Positions 16,255 to 24,147 of a DNA stretch of 64,000 nt are shown piece after piece. Position 1 is the first letter of the stretch; the number at the start of each line of letters is the position of its first letter. Source of the DNA: CAYQCE01 sp964415885 (lineage in GTDB: Bacteria > Zixibacteria > MSB-5A5 > JAABVY01 > JAHJOQ01); assembly GCA_964415885.1 (NCBI GenBank), contig CAYQCE010000010.1, positions 12,507 to 76,506 on the forward strand, read 5' to 3'. The position numbers were made by a program, and so were the translations under genes. The notes under the pieces are model-generated. The model was not told the DNA's origin. It did not search any database and saw only the letters and a list, made by a program, of their open reading frames with translations.

Positions 16255-16564
16255 TTCGCCTCGATATAGTCATCCAGCTCGGATAATCGTTCACCCTTGC
16301 CGATGATAATCAGCTTGTCGCCGGCGGATATAACCGTATTCGCCGAAGGGTTGATTATCAGTTCCTGATCTTCCTTCTTGCGTCCCACGACCATGATGCC
16401 GAGATTCTCTCGCAGTTTCGAATCTTTTAGTGCTACCCCATCCACGCGTGAGTCCTCGCCTTGTCGACAATCACATATCCGACAACGCCGAAGATGAGGA
16501 TGAAGAGCATGAGATAGAGGCCGGCCTTCAGCCGTCCTTCCGGTCCGAGCGAGTCTGATCTCAT
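16251..16564 (-). pseudogene. Remnant of a potassium channel gene (internal deletion and frame change)
   Basis: Two matching ends of an RCK-regulated potassium channel lie in different frames. From ATG 16564 the reading is MRSDSLGPEGRLKAGLYLML, then FILIFGVVGYVIVDK, a typical first transmembrane helix. The frame stops at TAG 16433-16435 after 43 residues. In another frame, from GTG 16445 to 16251, lies a TrkA-C domain: VALKDSKLRENLGIMVV, then ELIINPSANTVISAGDKLII, then LSELDDYI. The pore loop, second helix and NAD-binding RCK-N domain (about 230 residues in intact homologues) are absent. The ATG overlaps the stop of the alpha/beta hydrolase, and the 3' end overlaps the Wzi gene start, so the gene's place in the operon is preserved. 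The 64-residue RCK-C piece could still be translated, but it cannot form a channel. Confidence 0.75.
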
Positions 16565-17337
16565 CTAACTCCTCTTACGAATTCTGCAATCGTCTCATTC
16601 ACCATATCCGGGCTTTCGAAATTCGCGAGATGTCCGCAGTTTACCGATACAATGCTCGCGTTGGGAAGCCGGGTGCTCAACTGCTCCGATATCGGTCTGA
16701 ACTCACTGTCACCGGTACCGGAAATCAGTAGAGTGGGCGCGACGACATCGGTGCATTCCGCGTAGTCATCTGTGTCGTCATATTTCGGATTCGGATCGAG
16801 CCACGGCGCACAGGAGAAGTTATCTATCATTCTACACAGTTTCCTCCACCGATCCGGATCGAATTTGACCGATTCGAACAGGCGGAAATTCTTCCAGGCC
16901 TCCCTAGCGGCGTCCCGTCCCTCGCCTCTTGCGATCTTGTAGAGATTCGGCCACGACTCGAAAGATGTGTAGCCCGCGATGTGAGTGCCGATCAACGTCA
17001 ACGATCGGACATTTTCGCGGTGATCTTTCGCGTATTTGAACGCCACCGCACCGCCCATCGATAGTCCGACCAAATGGACCGGCGGATCACAGCAGGCTTC
17101 GATTAGAGCTTCGAGATCATCCGCATAGTCGCGATAGGAGTACCCGGTTTCAGGGGCGTCGGACATGCCGTGCCCGCGCAGGTCATAGCAGACAGTCTCG
17201 TACACATTTGCCAGCGCAAGTGTCTGTTCGTCCCAGATCGATAGATCGAGGCCGAGGCCGTGCACGAAGACTATCGGCTCGCCGACGCCGTCAATCCTGA
17301 TGAATGTCTCTATTCCGTTGGTTTTTTCGTATGGCAT
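16561..17337 (-). CDS. Alpha/beta hydrolase
   Basis: A 258-residue cytoplasmic alpha/beta-hydrolase-fold enzyme. The oxyanion-hole motif HGLGLDLSIW and the strand YDLRGHGMSD are typical of the BioH/3-oxoadipate enol-lactonase-like group. The nucleophile elbow GLSMGG places Ser93. The acid lies in LLISGTGDSEF and the catalytic His in NCGHLANFESPD near the C-terminus. The substrate cannot be predicted from sequence. It starts 9 bases after the alr stop and shares its stop codon with the start of the channel remnant, so it is in the alr operon. Confidence 0.9.
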   Translation of the reverse strand: MPYEKTNGIETFIRIDGVGEPIVFVHGLGLDLSIWDEQTLALANVYETVCYDLRGHGMSDAPETGYSYRDYADDLEALIEACCDPPVHLVGLSMGGAVAFKYAKDHRENVRSLTLIGTHIAGYTSFESWPNLYKIARGEGRDAAREAWKNFRLFESVKFDPDRWRKLCRMIDNFSCAPWLDPNPKYDDTDDYAECTDVVAPTLLISGTGDSEFRPISEQLSTRLPNASIVSVNCGHLANFESPDMVNETIAEFVRGVR

Positions 17338-17346
17338 GGTTTTTCC

Positions 17347-18510
17347 CTATTCAACTACGACTCGCGGTAGAAGCGGGTTGATGCGCGCGACTATTTCGTA
17401 GTTTATCGTACCCGCCCACTCGGCGAGCTGATCGGCGGAAACGCGCTCATCTCCCTGAGTACCGAGCAAGACTACCTCATCTTCGAGTGCGACGTCGGGA
17501 ATATGGGTGACGTCGACCATGAATATATTCATACAAATTCGTCCGCGTACCGGTGCTCTCTTTCCGCGAATCAGCACATGTGCGATGTTCGACAGCTTGC
17601 GATCGTATCCGTCGAAGTATCCGAGTGGAATGATACCAATCCGCGAATCGGATGTAGTTCGGTAGGTGCATCCATAGCCGATATAGTCACCGGCCGGGAC
17701 CTCCTTTATCTGAGAAACTATCGATTTCCAAGTCAGAGCGGGGCGCAGAAGAGAATTCTTCTTGTTCGACATCAGATACGACAGATATGTCTGCTTTGAC
17801 GGCCACAGGCCGTAGAGCGATATTCCGAAACGGATCATGTCGAAATGTGTCTCCTCGAACAGGAGAGAGGCCGCCGACGACGCCGTGTGCTTGATAGGGA
17901 TGTCGATCTCGCGCTGGCGGAATATCCTCAAGAGTTCCTTGTACTCTGTTAGCTGCTTTCGAGCAAACGAGTGATCAGTCGTGTCTTCTATATTTGCGAA
18001 GTGCATCGACGCCCCCTCGATCAGAATTCCGGGGTGCTTTTTCATCTGGTCCAGAAATAATGGTAGCCGCTCACGGTCTATCCCCTGTCGATTCGTGCCG
18101 GTCTCGAGCTTGATATGGATATAGGCCTTTCTGCCACTGTCTTCTGTCAATTTCGCCAGCGTTTCGATAGTTTCCGAGTTATAAACCGTGAGTCGCCATT
18201 CCCGTTCAACGGCGTAGTCGAGTTGATCGAGAGGCACGTGACCGAGGATCAGAATCGGAATATCGTGACTTTCGGCGCAGAGTGTATCGGCCTCGTCGAT
18301 CGAATGAACGGCGAAGAATCTGACGACTTCGTCTTTCAGAATCTCGAGCATCTGCGCATAACCGTGCCCATAGGCACACGCCTTCAATACCGGTGCAATG
18401 GAGACATTGCTCCCAACGATGTGCCTTATGGTTTTCAGATTGTGAAGTATCGCCGAACGGGAGACTTCTAAACGGTTACACGATGTTACCTGGCTGAAAC
18501 GGGTTATCAT
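17347..18510 (-). CDS. alr: Alanine racemase
   Basis: A 387-residue PLP-dependent racemase that makes D-alanine for peptidoglycan. The PLP lysine is Lys43 in APVLKACAYGHG; the usual form is VVKANAYGHG, so Asn is replaced by Cys. The catalytic tyrosine region of the C-terminal domain reads YIGYGCTYRT, and RICMNIFMVDVTHIP matches the conserved C-terminal motif. Length is normal (about 370-390). It is the first gene of the minus-strand run that continues through the hydrolase, Wzi-like protein, ispE and spoVG. No strong ribosome-binding site is visible before ATG 18510. Confidence 0.95.
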   Translation of the reverse strand: MITRFSQVTSCNRLEVSRSAILHNLKTIRHIVGSNVSIAPVLKACAYGHGYAQMLEILKDEVVRFFAVHSIDEADTLCAESHDIPILILGHVPLDQLDYAVEREWRLTVYNSETIETLAKLTEDSGRKAYIHIKLETGTNRQGIDRERLPLFLDQMKKHPGILIEGASMHFANIEDTTDHSFARKQLTEYKELLRIFRQREIDIPIKHTASSAASLLFEETHFDMIRFGISLYGLWPSKQTYLSYLMSNKKNSLLRPALTWKSIVSQIKEVPAGDYIGYGCTYRTTSDSRIGIIPLGYFDGYDRKLSNIAHVLIRGKRAPVRGRICMNIFMVDVTHIPDVALEDEVVLLGTQGDERVSADQLAEWAGTINYEIVARINPLLPRVVVE

Positions 18511-18605
18511 AGCGGTCTAAAGTAATGAGGCTGAGGGGGGACGGTCAACCAATACTTAATCTGGCGCAGTTGTTAGGTAAGCCGGAACTAAGTCTGTTCG
18601 TAATT

Positions 18606-19637
18606 TCAGGCGACGACGTCGAGGGTTTTTAGATCGGGATAGCCAGACAATCCGAGCTGCGAATCTGAAGGAGCAGTGGAAGAGGAACCAATGTCGCCGG
18701 AGAGACTTCCCATTACTTTCGAAACCCTGCCGAAGAAACTCTCGATTGCGCCTGTAAAGCTATTCCGTGCGGCTTCGATAACACCCGGTGAGAATCCGGA
18801 CATGTGCTCGATCTGATCGAAAAACTTGTCTACGTTGGCTCTCAGATCGCTCTCGAAACCTTCGAGATAGTTCTCCACGGCATCGAAGAAGACCCCAAGG
18901 CTGGATTCGGTCGACTTGTCAACGAGCTCGCGAGTCGAATCGAGATAGCCGGTCATTTTGTCGGAATGTCCCGCGTCGATTCGTTCTGCCTGATTGAGAA
19001 AGCGGGTGAACTTATGGAAATCAAAGGATGCATCTTTAGTATAGCGAAGCTGAAACGACCGAACGGTCTGAACAAATCTCTGCCTCACCCTGCCATGACC
19101 GCCGTCGTTGCGGGGCTCTGAGTTGCCGAGAATCGACTTTGAGTTCAGCCCATACTTGCGGAGAGCGTTTGCCAGATGTGCGAGACGGCTTCGAGACGAT
19201 CCGCCGCCTTCAACCGATGTCTCAGATACAGTTATCTCATCAGTACCTTCCGCTGAGAAATCTGCGTGTATTCCGAAGCTTCCTTTGACTATGTGATTAA
19301 TCGCTTCTGCTGCTCCGAGCTCGCCGCTCTCGACCTTCTTCGCAACAGCGCTGATGAAACTAAAGTCGAACTGAAGATTCAGTTTCAGGTCGAGCGATGT
19401 TTTTCTTGTGTATGACGATGACTCGGTGCGGGATGAGTGTGCGGGATCCGGTCTTGCTGCCGCGAGGTTTCGATTTGAGAGGTCGACGCTGTCACGCCGT
19501 CGCGACAACCAGTCTCGCCCGCGTGACGCATCACGCAGCGATTGCGGCAGCCCGGCTCTGCGTCCGAGATAGTCCGGCGCGTTCAGCCTGTTCGGCAGGC
19601 TGTTTAGGTTGGCAAATGAGAATCCTGAGTCGCGCAT
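18606..19637 (-). CDS. Unrecognised protein encoded downstream of cheV
   Basis: A 343-residue protein that I cannot assign to a family. The first 75 residues or so are Arg/Ser-rich and look disordered. Residues around 82-130 (KLNLQFDFSFISAVAKKVES, then GELGAAEAINHIVKG) look like a short folded domain. A Ser/Gly-rich linker follows, and then a mostly helical, acidic and amphipathic C-terminal half (FFDAVENYLEGFESDLRANV, then DQIEHMSGFSPGVIEAAR) with no transmembrane segment. There is no signal peptide. GGAG 8 bases upstream supports ATG 19637. It is third in a minus-strand operon with a histidine kinase and CheV, with a gap of 15 bases. A role in chemotaxis-like or surface-behaviour control is a guess from context only. 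Confidence 0.6.
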   Translation of the reverse strand: MRDSGFSFANLNSLPNRLNAPDYLGRRAGLPQSLRDASRGRDWLSRRRDSVDLSNRNLAAARPDPAHSSRTESSSYTRKTSLDLKLNLQFDFSFISAVAKKVESGELGAAEAINHIVKGSFGIHADFSAEGTDEITVSETSVEGGGSSRSRLAHLANALRKYGLNSKSILGNSEPRNDGGHGRVRQRFVQTVRSFQLRYTKDASFDFHKFTRFLNQAERIDAGHSDKMTGYLDSTRELVDKSTESSLGVFFDAVENYLEGFESDLRANVDKFFDQIEHMSGFSPGVIEAARNSFTGAIESFFGRVSKVMGSLSGDIGSSSTAPSDSQLGLSGYPDLKTLDVVA

Positions 19638-19652
19638 CTATGATTCTCCGTT

Positions 19653-20570
19653 CTATACCTTTTCTTCGGCGGTTTCGATCGGGGCAGTAAGCTCTTCCAC
19701 CTTCCTCAGCAACTCGTCGATATTTAGTTTTGTTATATGCGCGTTAGCTTTCAAATACTGCGCACGCGCCTTCATCCCTATATCGCCAATCGACGAATAT
19801 ACGATAACCGGCAGATCTTTGAATTTCTCGGTATTCCTGAGTGCGCAGGTCAGCGCGAGGCCGTCCATTTGCGGCATCTCGACATCTGAGATAACGAGAT
19901 CGAATCGCCCGCCATTCTCGATAGCGCTGAGGGCTTCACGACCGTCATTGGTGGCGACCACTTCGAAGCCGAGCTCGGTGAATTCCGTCTCGAGCATGCT
20001 CCGGACCGACGGTGAATCCTCCGAGATGAGAATTCGCTTACCCTCTCCGGTTACATTCATCCGAGCGCTCTTGTCGAGTTCCCGTCCCCGGAGATGCGGG
20101 CATATGTCGAGAATGATCGTTTCGTAGTCCAGCATGAGGATCATCCGGTCTTCGGTAGGTTTGACAATGCCTATAACATAGCGGTGATCAAACCCTTTGA
20201 GTACGCCCTGAGCGTCTATGACATCTTCCCAGTGGAAGTGATGTATCCAATCGACCCTGTCGACCCAGAAGCCGTTTGTTACGGAGAAGAACTCGGTGAT
20301 AAGAACCTTGCGCTTGGCCTTGTCCTCATCGGTCTGAGGCAGACCGAGAAAGTGTGCCAGATCAATTACCGGCACCACCATGTCACGGTCACGGAACATA
20401 CCGGTCACACTTGGGTGCGACTCCGGAGAGGCTGTGAAGCATGACATATCCTTTACGATTTTGCTGACCTTGAGAATGTTGATTCCGAATGATCTGTCAC
20501 CAATTCGGTACTCGAGCACCCTTAGTTCGTTTGATCCGGATTTTAGATAGGATTCGGCTTCGAGTTTCAT
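19653..20570 (-). CDS. cheV: Chemotaxis coupling protein CheV (CheW-receiver fusion)
   Basis: A 305-residue CheV-like protein. Residues 1-165 form a CheW-like coupling domain (ELRVLEYRIGDRSFGINILK, MFRDRDMVVPVIDLAHFLG). Residues 178-300 form a response-regulator receiver domain with acidic residues in ISEDSPSVRSM (Asp185), phosphoacceptor Asp229 in LVISDVEMPQMDG, Ser260 and the conserved Lys281. CheV links receptors to CheA and tunes adaptation through phosphorylation of the receiver. The start at ATG 20570 has AGGAGG 6 bases upstream. The frame is open further upstream but overlaps the kinase gene. It follows the kinase stop by 2 bases. No other chemotaxis genes are in the window, so its partners must be elsewhere. 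Confidence 0.93.
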   Translation of the reverse strand: MKLEAESYLKSGSNELRVLEYRIGDRSFGINILKVSKIVKDMSCFTASPESHPSVTGMFRDRDMVVPVIDLAHFLGLPQTDEDKAKRKVLITEFFSVTNGFWVDRVDWIHHFHWEDVIDAQGVLKGFDHRYVIGIVKPTEDRMILMLDYETIILDICPHLRGRELDKSARMNVTGEGKRILISEDSPSVRSMLETEFTELGFEVVATNDGREALSAIENGGRFDLVISDVEMPQMDGLALTCALRNTEKFKDLPVIVYSSIGDIGMKARAQYLKANAHITKLNIDELLRKVEELTAPIETAEEKV

Positions 20571-20572
20571 GT

Positions 20573-21322
20573 CTATCCTCCTGCTGGCACGGTGAATAAG
20601 AACCTGCCGCCGCTTTCCGGAGCATTTTCGGCCCACACTTTTCCTCCGAAAGCCTCCGTTGCCAGACGGCAGAAATAAAGCCCCAGCCCTACACCGCGAT
20701 GTCTTCTTTCCTTCCTCAACTTGATCTGCTCGTATTTAGTGAATAGCACTTCAGGATCGATGTCGCCGAATCCGTCCCCGCCGTCGGTTATCGATATGAC
20801 GAGATTGTCATTTGCGGGAGTGACTTTTACGCGAATTGTACCACCGCGCGGTGTATGACGCACTGCGTTGAAGAGCAGGTTGTCCATGACACGGGATACG
20901 AGATCGCGATCGGCGGATACAATGAACCCTTCCGGCTGCGTGTCTACGACGATCGATGTGTCGTTTTCCGCCGCGAACCCGGATGCCATCAGAATTGTCT
21001 CATTCAGCAGCGGCGCTATGTCGAATTTCTCGATTTCGACAGGCAGGCCAACATGCTCGGCCTTGGCCGCGGCCATCACGTCCTGAAGAATCGTCTCCGC
21101 GCGCTGCAGCGCCATCTTCGTGCTCGCCACGAGACGCTGATGTAATTCCTTGCTCGAGTCGTACCGGTTGTTCTCGAGGAGGCGGAGGATGCTTCTCATC
21201 GACGCGATCGGTCCCTCGAGATCGTGCAGAAGCAGCGACGCCATATCGAGAAAGACGTCCTGTGCTTTGCCATCGGTCTGACTCTGATCGGGAGATTTCT
21301 TCTTGCGTAGCCTGGATTCCAT
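20573..21322 (-). CDS. Soluble histidine kinase without a sensor domain
   Basis: A 249-residue histidine kinase. There is no membrane segment or sensory domain: after about 20 polar residues comes the dimerisation/phosphoacceptor helix with LLLHDLEGPIASMRSIL (His33). The N box is MDNLLFNAVRHTP, G1 is DGGDGFG and G2 is GVGLGLYFCRLA. All catalytic motifs are intact, so it should be active. Its place directly before cheV suggests that it phosphorylates the CheV receiver or responds through it, or that it is recruited by another sensor; both are inference. No dedicated response regulator with a DNA-binding domain is adjacent. The ribosome-binding site is weak. Confidence 0.9.
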   Translation of the reverse strand: MESRLRKKKSPDQSQTDGKAQDVFLDMASLLLHDLEGPIASMRSILRLLENNRYDSSKELHQRLVASTKMALQRAETILQDVMAAAKAEHVGLPVEIEKFDIAPLLNETILMASGFAAENDTSIVVDTQPEGFIVSADRDLVSRVMDNLLFNAVRHTPRGGTIRVKVTPANDNLVISITDGGDGFGDIDPEVLFTKYEQIKLRKERRHRGVGLGLYFCRLATEAFGGKVWAENAPESGGRFLFTVPAGG

Positions 21323-21676
21323 TCGTAAACAGTCTCAATCTGTGTCTGTTTTTTTGTCCCCTCTGCCGGGCAGCCATTCTCTTAGTTTATCGGGATGACG
21401 GAGCTTTTCTTGATTTGGCTTAACGAACGAAATCTGTTGTGACGCAATACGTTCCCTTGTGAAACGAGGGCACGGGCTAAAGGGGGGACTTCATGGACTC
21501 TCATATCCTCCTTGAGGGCTAAATGCTTCAATTCGGCTTGGCGATCGAGAATTCCAGGGAATAAGCCATCGGCTCGATTGTCTGATACGCAACCGACAGA
21601 CAATCCGTGCGGATAGCGGGATGGAACTTGGGACCTGAACTCGCCGACTGATAAGTGGGCTATCTACGGAGGTGCA
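21323..21676. other. Divergent intergenic region between the kinase operon and the vWA gene
   Basis: The 354 bases must contain promoters for both directions. The clearest element is the perfect inverted repeat at 21576-21605 (separate entry). GGAGG at 21668-21672 is the ribosome-binding site of the vWA gene. I found no convincing riboswitch fold or protein-coding ORF. Confidence 0.5.
21576..21605. promoter_or_regulatory. Perfect 9-bp inverted repeat upstream of the vWA gene
   Basis: The arms gattgtctg (21576-21584) and cagacaatc (21597-21605) are exact reverse complements with a 12-base spacer, ending 71 bases before the ATG at 21677. Spacing of about two helical turns between arm centres suits a dimeric DNA-binding protein. 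A leader hairpin is the alternative. Confidence 0.5.
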
Positions 21677-23632
21677 ATGATGAAGAAGCAAAAACTTGAT
21701 GCTGTGGTTGGGCTGATGACTGTGGGGGCATGCCTGATCGTACTGTCACTCGGAAGCTGGGTGATGGCCGGGAATACGGGCGTGATAAAGGGCGTTGTTC
21801 TGGACGACAGCACCGGAAAGCCGCTCCCGAGTGCCGCAGTTCAGGTTGTGGGGACCACGCTGGGCGATCTGACCGATCCGAACGGAGAGTTTATGATACT
21901 GAATGTGCCACCGGGAGTCTACTCCGTTCAGATTCGACATGTCGGATTCAAGACAAAGGAGATTGACAGCCTGGAGATAACGTGGAACGACACCATCGAG
22001 ATCGAAGTCAGGCTTGGGCGGGTTGCGTTGGAATCTGAGATCATAAAGCGGGTTACATCTGAACGCGATCTGATGGAGGCGGGAAAGCCGACATCAAATT
22101 CCCTGCTTAGCGGAACAATCAAGACTCAAGGATCGGAAAAGCTCCACATCCGTGGCGGCAGATCTGCACCGCAACCGTTCACTGTCGGCGGCTGCATCAA
22201 TGATGAATCCGGTTATCCACCCGCGCATGGCGGCACTACTCCGCCGAATGGCGAACCGGTCGATGCTATGTTCTTCGAAAACTACGGCGTCAACCCGTTC
22301 GTTTCCACAGAAGATGACCGGCTGTCGACTTTCGCCGTGGATGTCGACGATGCATCGTATGTCATGACGCGTGCGTACCTCCACAATGGTATCCTTCCGC
22401 CGAAAGATGCTGTGCGTGTGGAGGAATTCGTAAACCACTTTGCCTATGGCTACGATCCCCCTCGACATGATGCATTCGAGCTGTATGTCGACGGTTCCAA
22501 ATCACCGTTCGGCGCCAATTACAAGCTGCTTGGATTCGGGATTAAAGGACGAGTGATCTCACCCGAGAACAGAAGACCCGCAGTACTCACATTTGTCATC
22601 GACGTATCCGGTTCGATGGGTCGCGAGGATCGTCTCGGCCTGGTCAAGCGCGCACTCCGGATGCTCGTCGATCAGCTTCGGCCGGATGATCTCGTTGGAA
22701 TTGCGGTTTACGGTTCTCGTGGAAGTGTCGTGCTCGAGCATACATCAGTCAGTAACAAAGAACGGATCATCGGCGCGATCGAACAGCTCGTATCCGGTGG
22801 TTCTACCTTTGCCGAAGAGGGCATTACGATCGGTTATCAAATGGCGGAGAGGAGCTTCCGAGAAGGCGCGATCAATCGGATCATCCTCTGCTCCGACGGT
22901 GTCGCCAATGTCGGGCAGACCGGTGCCGATGACATTCTTAAACGGATCGAGAAGAGCGTCAAGCGAGGCATCACGCTATCGTCGATTGGATTTGGCATGG
23001 CCAATTACAACGACGTGCTGCTTGAGAAGCTCGGCAACAGGGGGAACGGTTACTACGCCTATGTCGACAATATCGAGGATGCCCGCAAGATCTTCGTGGA
23101 CAACCTCACCGGAGCCCTTGAAGTGGTCGCGAAGGATGTGAAGATTCAGGTGGAGTTCGATCCTCTCAAGGTTGATCGGTACCGTCTGCTCGGATTCGAG
23201 AACCGTGATGTCAAGGACGAGGATTTCCGTGATGACACGGTTGACGGCGGCGAGATCGGTTCGGGGCATTCCTGCACCGCGCTGTATGAGGTGCGTTTGA
23301 AGGATGGCGCCCGCGGTCCAGTCGGCTCAATCGCGATACGGTTCAAGGATCCAGTGACGGACGAAGTCACCGAGATCAGCCGGAAGATCGACGTCAGCGT
23401 GATAGATGGTCAGTTCAGCGCTCAGACACCGCAGTTCCGCCTCGCCGCGGTAGCCGCAGAATTCGCCGAGATTCTGCGCGAGAGCTACTGGGCGCGCGGA
23501 TCAGAGGTATCGAATCTGCTGAACTACGCTCTGTCGATCTCGAACGGTTTGCAGGGTGACGCGGACGTGATAGAATTGATCGATTTGATCTCCAAGGCAT
23601 CCGCACTCGAGAAGCAGCATAGCAAACGCTGA
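21677..23632 (+). CDS. vWA-domain protein with carboxypeptidase-regulatory and plug-like N-terminus (YfbK-like)
   Basis: A 651-residue exported protein. After a signal peptide or anchor (about 12-32) there is a carboxypeptidase-regulatory-like domain (about 35-120; TGVIKGVVLDDSTGKPLPSA). A short segment resembling the start of a TonB plug follows (EKLHIRGGRSAPQPFTVGG). The YfbK-type N-terminal region has STFAVDVDDASYVMTRAYL. The von Willebrand A domain has the intact MIDAS motif DVSGSMG, and the C-terminus matches the domain found after vWA in YfbK proteins (FRLAAVAAEFAEILRESYWA). It probably binds metal-dependent protein partners at the cell envelope; the partner is unknown. GGAGG lies 4 bases before ATG 21677 and 7 before a second ATG at 21680. 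The gene is monocistronic. The plug-like fragment makes it look like a fusion of receptor and vWA parts. Confidence 0.85.
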   Translation: MMKKQKLDAVVGLMTVGACLIVLSLGSWVMAGNTGVIKGVVLDDSTGKPLPSAAVQVVGTTLGDLTDPNGEFMILNVPPGVYSVQIRHVGFKTKEIDSLEITWNDTIEIEVRLGRVALESEIIKRVTSERDLMEAGKPTSNSLLSGTIKTQGSEKLHIRGGRSAPQPFTVGGCINDESGYPPAHGGTTPPNGEPVDAMFFENYGVNPFVSTEDDRLSTFAVDVDDASYVMTRAYLHNGILPPKDAVRVEEFVNHFAYGYDPPRHDAFELYVDGSKSPFGANYKLLGFGIKGRVISPENRRPAVLTFVIDVSGSMGREDRLGLVKRALRMLVDQLRPDDLVGIAVYGSRGSVVLEHTSVSNKERIIGAIEQLVSGGSTFAEEGITIGYQMAERSFREGAINRIILCSDGVANVGQTGADDILKRIEKSVKRGITLSSIGFGMANYNDVLLEKLGNRGNGYYAYVDNIEDARKIFVDNLTGALEVVAKDVKIQVEFDPLKVDRYRLLGFENRDVKDEDFRDDTVDGGEIGSGHSCTALYEVRLKDGARGPVGSIAIRFKDPVTDEVTEISRKIDVSVIDGQFSAQTPQFRLAAVAAEFAEILRESYWARGSEVSNLLNYALSISNGLQGDADVIELIDLISKASALEKQHSKR

Positions 23633-24147
23633 CTACAGCTTCCGGGAAAAGGCCTCGGCTTGTCGCCGGGGTCTTGCTCGTCTATCTGACAGTCTGAGAA
23701 TCTTGAAACCCAAAGACCGATACTCTTGCTTAGGCGACTTGTTCGTATTGTCTTGCAGGGGCCCGGGTTTCATAGGTAGTTGCTCGCGAGGACAGACGCG
23801 GATCACGAAACGGTCTTCTAAGACGCAAGTGTGGTCGTGTCATTCCCGCGAAGGGGCCTGTTGAGAAACCTCAAAACCTCAGTCTTTGCGAGTGAGCGTA
23901 GCGAGCGTGGCAATCTCAAAGCAGCCGTATAGTATTGCCTGACTATGAGATCGCGGCGTCGTCCCGCTCTTGCGGGACTCCTCGCGATGACAGCTCTGCA
24001 TGAGGCCGCAGGGTTTTTCAACAAGCCCCACGAAGGGGGGTAGCTTTTAGGTTCCGAGTTCCACTGCCCGCTGTCATCCTGCTTGCCTCACATCAACAAT
24101 TTCCGTAAAATACCGACTCACAATATGAAACTGCGTCTGGAGAACTG
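23633..24147. other. Gene-free gap with a palindromic repeat element
   Basis: The 515 bases between the vWA and LOG genes contain no supported ORF. A weak hairpin follows the vWA stop (ggcctcggc/gccggggtc, about 23651-23673). A cccgggtttca element lies at about 23761-23771. The composite palindromic element at 23853-24029 is listed separately. The ribosome-binding site of the next gene (GGAG) lies at about 24139. Confidence 0.6.
23853..24029. repeat. MITE-like palindromic element with 17-bp terminal inverted repeats
   Basis: The ends ggggcctgttgagaaac (23853-23869) and gtttttcaacaagcccc (24013-24029) pair at 15 of 17 positions. Inside is a second, weaker inverted repeat (ctttgcgag ... ctcgcgatgac) with tgagcgtagcgagcgtggca and a gtcccgctcttgcgggac hairpin at about 23961-23978. 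It has no coding capacity. Partial copies of the right-hand arm (ttttcaacaag or ctcaacaagccc) recur at about 42296-42308 and 44220-44235. The design is typical of non-autonomous mobile or REP-like intergenic elements. Confidence 0.7.

Noticed and set aside
21323..21676. Cyclic-di-GMP or other riboswitch upstream of the vWA gene (cacgggctaaagggggg segment)
   Set aside because: The conserved core bases of the known aptamers are not present in order, and no pairing scheme with the expected helices could be drawn.
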